DNA of 64,000 nt from Christiangramia gaetbulicola (lineage in GTDB: Bacteria > Bacteroidota > Bacteroidia > Flavobacteriales > Flavobacteriaceae): NCBI RefSeq assembly GCF_003054225.1, contig NZ_QBKQ01000002.1, positions 620,001-684,000 on the forward strand. The letters are read 5' to 3'. Numbering within the stretch: position 1 is the first letter of the stretch; each line of letters starts with the position of its first letter. Below, in pieces: positions 34,776 through 44,310 of the stretch. A model generated the notes under the pieces. That model worked only from the letters and a program-made list of their open reading frames with translations. It searched no databases and was not told the origin of the DNA. The position numbers were made by a program, and so were the translations under genes.

Positions 34776-35720
34776 ATGAAAATCAAACAAACATTTAAAA
34801 CATTAACCAAAAGCACGGAGAAACTTTTGGAATTTGGAGAAAATGAAACAGTTGATTACAAAAGAGACCTAAAAGGTTTGAAATCTGAAGATTTAGTCGC
34901 TTTTGCAAATTCGGAAAATGGTGGAATAATCCTAATTGGTGTTGAGGAAAAATCTAATGGTAAAACTCAAATTGGAGAAATCTACGGTTGCGATACTTCA
35001 GACAAATCAAGACTTGTAATCATGTCAAAAGCCTTAGCATGTATACCTCCAATTTCACTATCCATTATCATTGAAAACACAAATAAAAAACCAATTTTTA
35101 GATTAGAAATTCCGAGTGGTATACAAAAACCTCATTGTACAAGCGGTGGAACTTATAAAATCAGAAAAGATGGTAGAAATTCAGTTCTAACTCCAAATGA
35201 AATATTGGAAATTTATTTAACCAAAGAAGCAAAAAAATTCAATAAACAATTTAAAAAAGCTACTAAACATCTTGTCGAAAATATTGACAATGTTTCTTCA
35301 ACAATTGATTTTATGGAATCCACAATTAGTTCAAAAGTTGAAAATATTTCTAGTCTTTTAGAATGGACTGAAATGTCAGCTTCGGATACGAAAAGTACGG
35401 TGGAGACAATAGATACGTACGTTAAAACTATTCTAAAAGAACATCGAAATACTGAAATACGTGTAAAATCATTAATTGAGCATAACGAAATTAAAGATCC
35501 AGTTCGGTTACGTTACATGAGTCAAATGGCAGAAAGTCTTGTTGAAGAATATGAAAGAGACGAAAAGCTTTTCGAACAAGCATTAAAAGGTGAAATTTCA
35601 TTTGAAGACGATTCCGTTTGGAAGTTGACAGATGAGGAAAAGAAATTAATTGTTATGAAATCTGCCGAATATCTGTATGAGAAAAGATATCCAGGTCAAA
35701 AATTCGATGAAGAAGAATAA
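34776..35720 (+). CDS. Cassette 5: AlbA_2 (Schlafen-type) domain protein
   Basis: About 314 residues from the ATG at 34776; the longer frame would start with GTG inside the arm. Residues ~20-140 are an AlbA_2/AAA_4 domain: EFGENETVDYKRDLKGLKSEDLVAFANSEN-type opening, GGIILIGVEE, and ALACIPPISLSI with PHCTSGGTYKIRKDG. A long helical, partly coiled-coil C-terminal half follows. AlbA_2 proteins occur as regulators and in phage defence; nucleic-acid binding or cleavage is possible. No partner gene in this cassette. Confidence 0.75.
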   Translation: MKIKQTFKTLTKSTEKLLEFGENETVDYKRDLKGLKSEDLVAFANSENGGIILIGVEEKSNGKTQIGEIYGCDTSDKSRLVIMSKALACIPPISLSIIIENTNKKPIFRLEIPSGIQKPHCTSGGTYKIRKDGRNSVLTPNEILEIYLTKEAKKFNKQFKKATKHLVENIDNVSSTIDFMESTISSKVENISSLLEWTEMSASDTKSTVETIDTYVKTILKEHRNTEIRVKSLIEHNEIKDPVRLRYMSQMAESLVEEYERDEKLFEQALKGEISFEDDSVWKLTDEEKKLIVMKSAEYLYEKRYPGQKFDEEE

Positions 35721-35728
35721 CGCACTAC

Positions 35729-35853
35729 AACAACGGTTCATCGCCAATAAGCGGCACCGTTAGTAAGAAAATAATTAACTTGACCAACAAACCAATACTA
35801 AGTCGACAATTCCACGTCCCACACTCCGCCAACTGGCGATAACCGAGACCGTT
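35729..35853 (+). repeat. attC-like site 5
   Basis: Closes cassette 5: start GTTGTAGTGCATTATTC (34752), reversed end GTTGTAGTGCGTTATTC; a single mismatch at position 11. Confidence 0.9.
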
Positions 35854-35885
35854 GTAATGCATTTTATACAAGATTTGACTTTTAA

Positions 35886-36362
35886 ATGGAGAAAATAAAT
35901 TATTCAATTAAAGAAGCTAAAGAATTTTCCGAGGAAGAAAGAAATAGATTTAAAGAAATTGTTCTTTCAAAAGGAGAAGTTTCAGAAGAGAGTTTTGACG
36001 GTTTAATGAATAAAAATCCAATTCTTTTATTTTATCCAAATACTAAAGAAATTGAAGCTATTGGAGCTTTAAAAATTCCTCATGATAGTTATAAAAATAA
36101 AGTATTTAAAAAATCAGGAACTACACTAGATCCTGATGATTACAAATACGAATTAGGATGGATAGTTTCTTTAGTTGAGAAAAAAGGAAATGGTGCATTA
36201 ATAACAAAAATTCTTCATGACCATACATCCAGAATCTATTCTACTGTTAGAAAGGAAAATATTGGAATGAATAAAATAATTAATAGAACTGGTTTTCAAA
36301 AAGTCGGAGAAGCATATAAGTCGACTAGAGGTAATTATTATAACTTCCTATACATAAAATAA
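35886..36362 (+). CDS. Cassette 6: GNAT-like acetyltransferase
   Basis: 158 residues. YKYELGWIVSLVEKKGNGALITKIL is the beta4/acetyl-CoA loop region of a GNAT fold (Q/R-x-x-G-x-G/A degenerate to EKKGNGA), and NIGMNKIINRTGFQKVGEAY is the typical helix-4/beta-6 segment (N-x-x-xxxxx-GF). The substrate is unknown; GNATs in cassettes often modify antibiotics, tRNA or proteins. Its stop is directly followed by the ATG of the next gene. Confidence 0.7.
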   Translation: MEKINYSIKEAKEFSEEERNRFKEIVLSKGEVSEESFDGLMNKNPILLFYPNTKEIEAIGALKIPHDSYKNKVFKKSGTTLDPDDYKYELGWIVSLVEKKGNGALITKILHDHTSRIYSTVRKENIGMNKIINRTGFQKVGEAYKSTRGNYYNFLYIK

Positions 36363-37174
36363 ATGGACAATTCACTTCGAAAGGAATCGATTGAAAAAAT
36401 TAAAGAAGAATTAGCTAAAATCGATGAAAACGGCAAAAAAACCAGAACAGGTAGATTTGTAGTTTCAGCTTTGGGAAGTATCCCATGGGTTGGAGGTGTA
36501 ATAGCGGCAAGTGCAGCACTACACGGAAATTTGAACAAGGAAAAATTAATGAATTACAAAAAATTTGGTTAGAAGAACATAAAAAGAAAATAGATGAATT
36601 GTATTACACTATTTATCAAATAGTTGATAAATTAAACTCAGCAGGCGAAGATATCCAGGAAAGAATTGAAAGTGAGGAATATTTAGCATTAGTAAGAAAA
36701 GGTTTCAAAGAATGGGATAATGCAGAAACGTTTGAAAAGAAAGAATATCTAAGAAAATTACTCACGAATGCAGGCGCAATTAATATGATAACTGATGATT
36801 TAGTTCAATTGTTTATTGATTGGATAAAAACATATCATGAAACTCATTTTCTAGTAATAAGAGAAATTTATAAAAATGAAGGAATAACTAGAGGTGAGAT
36901 ATGGAGTAATCTTAATGATTCTTATCCTAGGGAGGATTCAATGGAAGCGGATTTATATAAATTGTTAATAAGAGACCTAAGTACTGGTGGAATTATCAGA
37001 CAATACCGTCCTACTAATTATGATGGATCTTTTAGAAAAATGTCTAGAAAAAGTCCAAAGTCTACTACGCTTACTTCTGCCTTTGATACTACAAAATCTT
37101 ATGAACTTACTGAGTTAGGGAAAAGATTTGTCCACTACACAATGGAGGAAGTTGTCACTAAAGTGAGTGAGTAA
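36363..37174 (+). pseudogene. Cassette 6: frameshifted gene of unknown function
   Basis: Two overlapping frames make one protein. Frame 1 (36363-36572) reads MDNSLRKESIEKIKEELAK to a glycine-rich hydrophobic helix SIPWVGGVIAASAALHG, then stops. The next frame continues sensibly from about 36530 (FEQGKINELQKIWLEEHKKK) to a soluble helical part and a possible winged helix (NDSYPREDSMEADLYKLLI) ending at 37174. The switch is near GGAAATTTGAACAAGG (36530-36545), a one-base indel. It may be a true pseudogene, a sequencing error or programmed frameshifting. Confidence 0.68.
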
Positions 37175-37187
37175 TAAAACGCATTAC

Positions 37188-37312
37188 AACAACGGTTCAT
37201 CGCCAATAAGCGGCACCGTTAGTAAGAAAATAATTAACTTGACCAACGAACCAATACTAAGCCGACAAATCCGCGTCCCGAACTCCGCCAACTGGCGATA
37301 ACCGAGACCGTT
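37188..37312 (+). repeat. attC-like site 6
   Basis: Closes cassette 6: start GTTGTAATGCATTTTAT (35851), reversed end GTTGTAATGCGTTTTAT. Confidence 0.9.
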
Positions 37313-37363
37313 GTGCACAATGCTAACAATGTCTTGAGTTAGATAAATTGATAAAACATAGTG

Positions 37364-37789
37364 ATGAATTTTTTTTCAACTTTCTTATTACTTACAATTT
37401 TACTTTTCAATGGTAAAAATGATATTGATCCTAGTGGAATTTATAGATCAAAAAACAACCAATTTGAAAGATTCTCAGAAATGAGAATAAATAAAAACGG
37501 AACGTTTATATATAAGTATGGATTAAGTGCATGCCAAGATGAAATAACTGGGAAATATCAGGTGCAAGGCAAAAAAATTAAATTTGAGAAAGATGTTGAG
37601 TTCACCAAAAAATTCCTACAAAAGCAAAAAGATTCATTGGTAAAAATTGATTCAACATATAAAGAAATGGAGATTCTGGAATATCCAGAATTAGGTGTTT
37701 GGAAATTAAATTCAAAATATATCAAACCTGAAGTAAAAATAGATTTTGGATGTATTGTAATAAAAGAAAAACATATCAAAATTTATTAA
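37364..37789 (+). CDS. Cassette 7: exported lipocalin-like protein
   Basis: About 141 residues with an N-terminal hydrophobic signal (NFFSTFLLLTILLFNG). The mature part has short beta-strand repeats (GIYRSKNNQFERFSEMRINK, then GKYQVQGKKIKFEKD), like small lipocalin/META-type domains. Two Cys, in SACQDE and FGCIVI, may form a disulfide. No family assigned. Confidence 0.6.
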   Translation: MNFFSTFLLLTILLFNGKNDIDPSGIYRSKNNQFERFSEMRINKNGTFIYKYGLSACQDEITGKYQVQGKKIKFEKDVEFTKKFLQKQKDSLVKIDSTYKEMEILEYPELGVWKLNSKYIKPEVKIDFGCIVIKEKHIKIY

Positions 37790-37804
37790 TAACGCAAAGT
37801 GCAC

Positions 37805-37929
37805 AACAACGGTTCATCGCCAATAAGCGGCAGCCTTAGAAAGAATTAATTTAATTTGACCAACAAACCAGTACTAAGCCGACAAATCCGCGTCCCTTAC
37901 TCCGCCAACTGGCGATAACCGAGACCGTT
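37805..37929 (+). repeat. attC-like site 7
   Basis: Closes cassette 7: start GTTGTGCACAATGC (37310), reversed end GTTGTGCACTTTGC. The left part reads GGCAGCCTTAGAAAGAATTAA, slightly divergent. Confidence 0.88.
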
Positions 37930-37945
37930 AGCCTCAAGCATTCAA

Positions 37946-39031
37946 ATGAAAACCCTACTAAAAATTTTTTTAATCATTGGTCTAATTGGGTCTTGTTTCT
38001 CAATTAATGGGCAAACGAAAGATCATATTTCGAGTGATAGATTATCTATTGTTTATTCTGGTGAAGCTGATCTTGTCCAGTTTCGAATGTTTGAAGGACT
38101 TACACAAGATTTAAAACAAGATTCTATTTCTGGAGATTTTAAGGGAATTTTAAAAATTTCAAATCTTAGTGAAGCTATTTTTACTTACGATATTTTGGTT
38201 TATAAAAAAGACTCTTTGAATCAGATGATTGAATTAGTTCCAAATGGGAAATCAATTAAATTAAATCAAAATAATGCAATTGTAGAAGGAGATAAATTTC
38301 TATGGAAAGGAAAAGATCGAAATAAAAATTATTTAGAAAACAAAAATCTTAACGGCAAAATAAGTACTAAGAAAATAACAAGTAAATATTTATTAGAAGA
38401 AAGAGAAATAACTGTTTATAAACCAGAAAAAGTAAATTCAAAAATTCCACATATTTATTTTACGGACGGTTCAGTAGTTAAAAATTATGCTCCTTATATT
38501 GACTATTTGATTTCAAATAATAAAATAAAACCAATAAAGTTAATTGGTATACATTCTAGTTCATCAAATAGACACCAGGAGTATGTGGAAGGTTATGAGA
38601 ATAATGAACTTTTTAAAAGACATCAAGATTTTTTCTACAAAGAAGTAATAGATTCAATAGAGAATAAAATAGAAAACTGGGAAGGTGAAAGGTATTTATT
38701 TGGACTTTCTAACGGAGCTGCTTTTTGCATTCATGCTGGACTTAATAATCCAACTATTTTTAAAGAAATTATAGCATTTTCAACATCAGATTATATTTCT
38801 CCATTTGCACAGTCGATAAATCCAATAAAATTCAAATTTGATAAGTATCCAATATTCTATATTGGAGCAGGAAAATACGAAACAAGTATATTAAAAGATA
38901 ACATTGAATTTTTAGAGACCATGAAAAACAATGGAATTCAATTCAATTTTAAAGAATTTATTTCTGGACATGATTATAACGTATGGAGAATAGAATTTTT
39001 AAATTACATAGAAGAACATTTTAAAAAATGA
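37946..39031 (+). CDS. Cassette 8: exported alpha/beta-hydrolase (esterase D-like)
   Basis: 361 residues with a signal peptide (IFLIIGLIGSCFSINGQ). After a ~140-residue N-terminal region, an esterase fold of the PF00756 type follows: IPHIYFTDGSVVKNYAPYI, nucleophile elbow GLSNGAAFCIHAG (Ser), and the catalytic His in ISGHDYNVWRIEF. Members include siderophore esterases and S-formylglutathione hydrolases. An exported copy probably cleaves an external ester; the substrate is unknown. Confidence 0.8.
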   Translation: MKTLLKIFLIIGLIGSCFSINGQTKDHISSDRLSIVYSGEADLVQFRMFEGLTQDLKQDSISGDFKGILKISNLSEAIFTYDILVYKKDSLNQMIELVPNGKSIKLNQNNAIVEGDKFLWKGKDRNKNYLENKNLNGKISTKKITSKYLLEEREITVYKPEKVNSKIPHIYFTDGSVVKNYAPYIDYLISNNKIKPIKLIGIHSSSSNRHQEYVEGYENNELFKRHQDFFYKEVIDSIENKIENWEGERYLFGLSNGAAFCIHAGLNNPTIFKEIIAFSTSDYISPFAQSINPIKFKFDKYPIFYIGAGKYETSILKDNIEFLETMKNNGIQFNFKEFISGHDYNVWRIEFLNYIEEHFKK

Positions 39032-39043
39032 ATGCCAGAGGCT

Positions 39044-39168
39044 AACAACGGTTCATCGCCAATAAGCGGCAGCGTTAGAAAGAAAATAATTAACTTGACC
39101 AACAAACCAATACTAAGCCGACAAAGCCGCGTCCCTTACTCCGCCAACTGGCGATAACCGAGACCGTT
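39044..39168 (+). repeat. attC-like site 8
   Basis: Closes cassette 8: start GTTAGCCTCAAGCATTC (37927), reversed end GTTAGCCTCTGGCATTC. Confidence 0.9.
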
Positions 39169-39201
39169 GTAGCCAATTTTTAAAAAAAATTTTAGAACCA
39201 A

Positions 39202-39585
39202 ATGGATTATTTTACACTGACTAAATTCTTATCAGAAAGATTAGGAACTAACCAAGAAATTTTTCAATTAGAATTTCCTTATCCTACTGATAAGGACTTC
39301 AAACAAATTCAAACAGAGAAAGTCAAAAATCATCATTATTTAAGTAAATACGAATATTGGGCAAATACTAAAGAAAATTGGAAGAGTATAAAATTATTCT
39401 TTCCTGATGGAATAAAGCTTGAAGTAATTCAAATCCTAAATGAGTATTTAAAAGAAAACGGTAAAGAATTAATTGACCTAGAAAGTATTCCAGAAGAATT
39501 TAGTCGTGATCAAGATGGTTTCAACCTAATTGTTGGGCAAAATCGAGATTATCTAATCATCGAAATTGCCCTTAAAGAAGATTAG
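39202..39585 (+). CDS. Cassette 9: small soluble protein
   Basis: 127 residues, no signal peptide or membrane helix; opens TLTKFLSERLGTNQEIFQLE and has a central aromatic stretch (KYEYWANTKENWKSIKLFF). It lies three bases before the Abi_C gene, which begins with TTG. The tight spacing suggests a functional pair, perhaps inhibitor or sensor. Family unknown. Confidence 0.58.
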   Translation: MDYFTLTKFLSERLGTNQEIFQLEFPYPTDKDFKQIQTEKVKNHHYLSKYEYWANTKENWKSIKLFFPDGIKLEVIQILNEYLKENGKELIDLESIPEEFSRDQDGFNLIVGQNRDYLIIEIALKED

Positions 39586-39587
39586 TT

Positions 39588-40493
39588 TTGGCCAATAAAA
39601 TCTCAGAAATAACAAGAAGAAATATTTTTGATTTCATTCAGGTAGAAAATTTCTGGTGGTCAGGAAGGCTGGAAGAAATTGATTTCTTGTCTAGAATTTA
39701 CAATTTAGAAGAAATGGAATCTTACGATAGTAGATTCGAAAATGCTGCTGGAGATATTTGGCAACATCGTATAAATAACAATGATTGGAAAGATAATTGG
39801 ATTTTCTACGATGACAGATTCAATCTAATGAAATGTGATGATTCAAGGTTCTTAAATTTCTTGTGTGAAATGATACATCCAATTGTGAGAGCTGATAAAT
39901 CAGAGGTTAGCAAACTGTTACAAATATTTAATGATAATCTTCAGGATGATAATTTTGAATTAGTTGAAAAGACCAAAATTTCTGGTAGACCAATTTTTGT
40001 CGGTAGAATGAAAATCACAGGAAAAGAATCCTTGGCAAGGAAAACAGAAAATATTCGGAAAATTTTGAACGCTGAGTATGTAACCCAGCAAATCAATTTG
40101 ATGGAAACATCGATTGAAAATTCTCCACATATAGCAATTGGCCTAGCCAAAGAATTAATCGAGACTTGTTGTAAATCTATTTTTGAAGAGAGAAAAATAG
40201 AATATGAGAAGAGTTGGGATCTTCCAAAATTAATGAAAGAGACAACTAAGCTTTTAAAATTAACCCCTGAAGATATTTCAGATGAAGTAAAAGCGGCAAA
40301 ATCAATAAAACAAATATTAGGAAGTTTATCATCAGTTGTACAAGGAATAGGAGAAATAAGAAATGAATATGGCAGTGGTCACGGAAAGGATGGTAAATTT
40401 AAAGGTTTACAACCACGGCACGCTAAATTGGCTGTAGGTGCTGCTTCAACACTTGCCATTTATTTATTAGAAACCCACGAGCTAAGGAAATAA
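39588..40493 (+). CDS. Cassette 9: abortive-infection protein with Abi_C domain
   Basis: 301 residues, TTG start. The C-terminal ~80 residues match the Abi_C domain: GIGEIRNEYGSGHGKDGKF followed by LQPRHAKLAVGAASTLAIYL. The N-terminal half (ITRRNIFDFIQVENFWWSGRLEEI) resembles the AbiJ N-terminal domains. Abi proteins stop growth of phage-infected cells; how this type works is not established. The Rx4-6H-like RNEYGSGH suggests a HEPN-type fold. Confidence 0.8.
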   Translation: MANKISEITRRNIFDFIQVENFWWSGRLEEIDFLSRIYNLEEMESYDSRFENAAGDIWQHRINNNDWKDNWIFYDDRFNLMKCDDSRFLNFLCEMIHPIVRADKSEVSKLLQIFNDNLQDDNFELVEKTKISGRPIFVGRMKITGKESLARKTENIRKILNAEYVTQQINLMETSIENSPHIAIGLAKELIETCCKSIFEERKIEYEKSWDLPKLMKETTKLLKLTPEDISDEVKAAKSIKQILGSLSSVVQGIGEIRNEYGSGHGKDGKFKGLQPRHAKLAVGAASTLAIYLLETHELRK

Positions 40494-40504
40494 AAACTGG
40501 CTAC

Positions 40505-40629
40505 AACAACGGTTCATCGCCAATAAGCGGCAGCGTTAGAAAGAAAATAATTAACTTGACCAACAAACTAATACTAAACCGACAAATCCGCGTCCCCTAC
40601 TCCGCCAACTGGCGATAACTGAGACCGTT
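40505..40629 (+). repeat. attC-like site 9
   Basis: Closes cassette 9: start GTTGTAGCCAATTTTTA (39166), reversed end GTTGTAGCCAGTTTTTA. Confidence 0.9.
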
Positions 40630-40663
40630 GTGCGCAAGCATCAAAAAAAGATTGCTAAAAAAG

Positions 40664-41128
40664 ATGAATTATAAATTCTTAATACTGCTCACTCTATTTT
40701 TTGGGATTAACAGCTATGCTCAGAATAATAAATCTGACATTTACGATTCATTTATAGAAAATGAAAACTTTAAAGTCCAGATGAAATTATCTGACAATAA
40801 ACACATAATAAAATATTCTCGTAAAATTGATTCTTTAAATTTCCACATAGAAGTAAATCCAAGTTTGAAGAAAATTTTTGATTCAGTATCTCATTTAAAT
40901 AAAAATAAAAAAGTATTTATGAGAATAAGCCGAGTGCAAAATGCTTTATATCAAATAGAACAAATGAATTTCTTGAATGCGGATGGAAGGAATATTTCTC
41001 TTCACAAGAATTCAGACCAACAGTTTAATATAGATTTGTCGGATTATAAAATAAGAGTGATAAACTGCAAGAATTGTAAAAAAGATATTTCCTTTCAAAT
41101 TTATGAGTCAGAAAATCTTAAAAAATAA
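40664..41128 (+). CDS. Cassette 10: exported protein of unknown function
   Basis: 154 residues from the ATG at 40664; upstream codons run into the arm. Signal peptide FLILLTLFFGINSYAQ. The mature part is mixed alpha/beta with a CKNCKKDI pair near the C-terminus (CxxC), which might bind metal or form a disulfide. Not recognised. Confidence 0.6.
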   Translation: MNYKFLILLTLFFGINSYAQNNKSDIYDSFIENENFKVQMKLSDNKHIIKYSRKIDSLNFHIEVNPSLKKIFDSVSHLNKNKKVFMRISRVQNALYQIEQMNFLNADGRNISLHKNSDQQFNIDLSDYKIRVINCKNCKKDISFQIYESENLKK

Positions 41129-41152
41129 TAATCCAGGAAAATGCCAGCGCAC

Positions 41153-41277
41153 AACAACGGTTCATCGCCAATAAGCGGCACCGTTAGAAAGAAAATAATT
41201 AACTTCACCAACAAACCAATACTAAGCCGACAAATCCGCGTCCCGCACTCCGCCAACTGGCGATAACCGAGACCGTT
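41153..41277 (+). repeat. attC-like site 10
   Basis: Closes cassette 10: start GTTGTGCGCAAGCAT (40627), reversed end GTTGTGCGCTGGCAT. Confidence 0.9.
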
Positions 41278-41304
41278 GGCAGCAACATTATAGAAATTTA
41301 TAGA

Positions 41305-42066
41305 ATGGAAGATATTTATGCCGAAGATTTAATGATACTATCAAGTATTCAAATTTTCGCTGCAAACCCCGATCATATTAAGCCAGAAGTGTTTGGAACA
41401 GGTTTTATTTTAAAACATAGAGATAATTTTTATCTAATAACTGTTTTTCATAACATTCAATACCGAGATCTTTCAATTTTCCTCGAAACAAATTTACCAC
41501 CAGAGGACAATACTGTTCCGTTGGTACCTGTTGGGAATTTTCTTTTTTTCGATTTATTAAAAGTATCCAAAGACTCTAATTTTGAAGAGTTAAGTAATTT
41601 AATTGAGAATGGAGGACACAGACTCGATATCGCATTTAGCAAACTTGAAAAATTACCAAACCTTATACAACCAGGAATAGACTTCGGATTTACTAAAGTT
41701 GATAGAAGATCAAAACTTTATCTAACCTCTGACAGCATAACAGATCCTGATAAAAATGAAAGATACGGCTTCTATGGTAAAATAAATCATCGTTATGACA
41801 ACTACTTTCTTAGAATGGAACCTACATTAAAGTTAAACTTAAAATATCACCACACAAGAAAGGAATTTCACAAATTTATAGCTCCAGAAGTTATAAGTTC
41901 TAAAAATGATTACGAAGGTTGTAGTGGTGCTCCCATTCTAGATTCACAGGGAAGATTGGTTGCTTTAGCCTGCCAGATTGCTTCTGGAACAAAATTAGTT
42001 TACGGGTTTTCTATTCAAGAATGTCTTAAACTTCTTGATATGTCAATAGATGCAAAACAAATTTAG
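41305..42066 (+). CDS. Cassette 11: trypsin-like protease-fold protein
   Basis: 253 residues. FGTGFILKHRDNFYLITVFHNI has the His block of trypsin-like serine proteases (usually TAAHV), RLDIAFSKLEK the Asp block and YEGCSGAPILDSQGRLVALA the Ser block (GxSGAP), so the triad seems complete. There is no signal peptide, so it is cytosolic, like the protease modules in several defence systems. The role is inferred. Confidence 0.75.
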   Translation: MEDIYAEDLMILSSIQIFAANPDHIKPEVFGTGFILKHRDNFYLITVFHNIQYRDLSIFLETNLPPEDNTVPLVPVGNFLFFDLLKVSKDSNFEELSNLIENGGHRLDIAFSKLEKLPNLIQPGIDFGFTKVDRRSKLYLTSDSITDPDKNERYGFYGKINHRYDNYFLRMEPTLKLNLKYHHTRKEFHKFIAPEVISSKNDYEGCSGAPILDSQGRLVALACQIASGTKLVYGFSIQECLKLLDMSIDAKQI

Positions 42067-42085
42067 AACACATAATGCAGCTGCC

Positions 42086-42210
42086 AACAACGGTTCATCG
42101 CCAATAAGCGGCAGCGTTAGAAAGAAAATAATTAACTTGACCAACGAACCAATACTAAGCCGACAAAGCCGCGTCCCCTACTCCGCCAACTGGCGATAAC
42201 CGAGACCGTT
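42086..42210 (+). repeat. attC-like site 11
   Basis: Closes cassette 11: start GTTGGCAGCAACATTAT (41275), reversed end GTTGGCAGCTGCATTAT. Confidence 0.92.
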
Positions 42211-42243
42211 GGCAGCAATTTCCAAATTAAGTAAGCACTATTT

Positions 42244-43326
42244 ATGTTATACATACAAGAAGGAGCAGAATCAAAACTTCCAGAGAATTACCGTCGGATT
42301 AATAATATCTGTGCGATAATGTATGACCAAATAACAGAAGTTTTTGCTGACCAAAAATATGATGATTTAAAAAGTACCAAGTTTACTTATGATCGCGAAA
42401 ACCATATCTTGGTAGATGAATTAGAAGACAAAAAAATTAATGTATTAGATTGGTTTAAAGAAAATAATCTTAATGAAGATATTTCAAACTTTCTAATAAA
42501 ACATCTCACATTATCAATAAGCAGTGATATTGCAAATTTTATTTACGAATCACTAAGCTGCGCTCAAAGAGGTAAAATGACTGTAGCTTATGCTTTGCTT
42601 AGAAAGCCATTTACTGACGAGCTATTAATCTTAGAACAATTACTAATAGATTCAGATAATTTTATCAATAGATTCTTTCATTCAGGAGATCCGAGAAATT
42701 ATGATCCAAGTTCAAGAAAAATTGAGAAAGAAAATATTATAGAGAATGCAGTTAGGAATCTTAATCCCAAATTACATTTTACAGCCGATTTCATATATAA
42801 ATTAAGATATGATAAAAGTTCACCCAATGGACTTAATGGTATTACTAATCAAGCATTACATATAGTTACCAACGATAAAAATTATAAAACCCTAAATCAG
42901 AATTTAAATTTCGTTTTCAATAAAAAAGAAGATATAGAAAACTATTGGGACCACTATTACTATTTTGTACCATATTTATTAATGTATACAACTAGTATAA
43001 TTGATAGCATAGTTTTCAAATTTGTAGATAACGAGAAAAGCGAGAACATAAAAAATATTAAAGCTTTAAAAAGATTTATAGGTATTCTTCAATGGATGGA
43101 AATTGTTAATGTAAGAACCAAAGAAGCTAATCAAAAAATTTATTCAGCTTTCCAAGAATCATTAAAAATTGAATGCCAGAACTGTAAAGAAATAGTAGAG
43201 TTGGACAAACCAGATTTTGATCTTTTTTTCGAAACAGAAATGTTTTTATGTCCTAAGTGTTTTACAAATATTTTAAATGGGGAAAATGCTGTGAAACCAA
43301 TTAAAGAGTTTTTAAATGGCCTATAA
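42244..43326 (+). CDS. Cassette 12: helical protein with C-terminal zinc ribbon
   Basis: 360 residues, soluble and largely helical, with a C-terminal CQNC...CPKC pair (about residues 312-342) typical of a zinc ribbon. The central part has hydrophobic helices (YYYFVPYLLMYTTSIIDSI). I do not recognise the family. The AT-rich codon use matches its neighbours. Confidence 0.65.
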   Translation: MLYIQEGAESKLPENYRRINNICAIMYDQITEVFADQKYDDLKSTKFTYDRENHILVDELEDKKINVLDWFKENNLNEDISNFLIKHLTLSISSDIANFIYESLSCAQRGKMTVAYALLRKPFTDELLILEQLLIDSDNFINRFFHSGDPRNYDPSSRKIEKENIIENAVRNLNPKLHFTADFIYKLRYDKSSPNGLNGITNQALHIVTNDKNYKTLNQNLNFVFNKKEDIENYWDHYYYFVPYLLMYTTSIIDSIVFKFVDNEKSENIKNIKALKRFIGILQWMEIVNVRTKEANQKIYSAFQESLKIECQNCKEIVELDKPDFDLFFETEMFLCPKCFTNILNGENAVKPIKEFLNGL

Positions 43327-43351
43327 AAATTCTGCTAGGGAAACGGCTGCC

Positions 43352-43476
43352 AACAACGGTTCATCGCCAATAGACGGCAGCGTTAGAAAGAAAATAATTA
43401 ACTTGACCAACAAACCATTACTAAGCCGACAAATCCGAGTCCCCTTTTCCGCCAACTGGCGATAACCGAGACCGTT
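43352..43476 (+). repeat. attC-like site 12
   Basis: Closes cassette 12: start GTTGGCAGCAATTTCC (42208), reversed end GTTGGCAGCCGTTTCC. Confidence 0.9.
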
Positions 43477-43498
43477 GTATGCTATTATTTCAGAGAAA

Positions 43499-44152
43499 AT
43501 GCGTAAAATAAATTTCATATTCTTCACGGTAATATTCCTATTCATATTTAGTTGTAAAGAAAATCCAAAGAAAAAATTATTGTCTAAAAATGATAAATCA
43601 GAAATAAAAATTGAATTAGATAGTGTCTTTAAAACTGATCAAAAATATAGAAGAATGCTTCAAGATACTGTAGATAAGTATGGTTGGAATTCTCCTCAAA
43701 TTGAAGATTTATGGAAAAGACAAAGCAAATTAGACTCTATTAACTTAATAAAGGTTTTAAAGATTATTAAAAAAATAAACACATATCCTGGGGATTCTAT
43801 TGTTGGTTATCCAACTAGGAAAGCTGCATTTTTTGTATTACAACATGCACCAGATAGTATTCAAGATCAATATTTACCAATGATAATTAAGGCTTCTAAA
43901 AATGGCCAATTAGATGAAGATTTAGCAGCTATGTATCATGATCGCTATTTAATGCATCGAGGTTTACCACAAATCTATGGTAGCCAATTCTTGATTAAAA
44001 CAAAAAAGGATTCAATTACAGGAAAGGAAGAAAAGGTCTTCGAATTATATAAAATTAAAGATACTTCAAAAGTTGATTCTTTAAGAAGAATGGTTGGATT
44101 GATTCCTTTGAAAGAATATAAACGTATCAATAATATACAGGAGAAGAAATAA
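43499..44152 (+). CDS. Cassette 13: DUF6624 lipoprotein
   Basis: 217 residues from the ATG at 43499. Lipoprotein signal FTVIFLFIFSCKE. The C-terminal half is a clear DUF6624: KAAFFVLQHAPDSIQDQYLP, LDEDLAAMYHDRYLMHRGLP and QIYGSQF. It is a distant paralogue of the cassette-2 protein, although the two cassettes have different arms. Surface-anchored, function unknown. Confidence 0.78.
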   Translation: MRKINFIFFTVIFLFIFSCKENPKKKLLSKNDKSEIKIELDSVFKTDQKYRRMLQDTVDKYGWNSPQIEDLWKRQSKLDSINLIKVLKIIKKINTYPGDSIVGYPTRKAAFFVLQHAPDSIQDQYLPMIIKASKNGQLDEDLAAMYHDRYLMHRGLPQIYGSQFLIKTKKDSITGKEEKVFELYKIKDTSKVDSLRRMVGLIPLKEYKRINNIQEKK

Positions 44153-44160
44153 CAGCACAC

Positions 44161-44285
44161 AACAACGGTTCATCGCCAATAAGCGGCACCGTTAGTAAGA
44201 AAATAATTAACTTGACCAACAACAAAATACTAAGCCGACAACTCCGCGTCCCTTACTCCGCCAACTGGCGATAACCGAGACCGTT
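44161..44285 (+). repeat. attC-like site 13
   Basis: Closes cassette 13: start GTTGTATGCTATTATTTC (43474), reversed end GTTGTGTGCTGTTATTTC. Confidence 0.88.
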
Positions 44286-44310
44286 ATGTGGCATTAAAAT
44301 AATCCGAACA

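Noticed and set aside
43321-43545. Small minus-strand frames across the repeats (also 35725-35907, 51611-51913, 54839-55153)
   Set aside because: They are translations of the site itself (a shared tail such as NGLGYRQLAE or GFVGLVLVCWSS) and appear only because the repeat is conserved.
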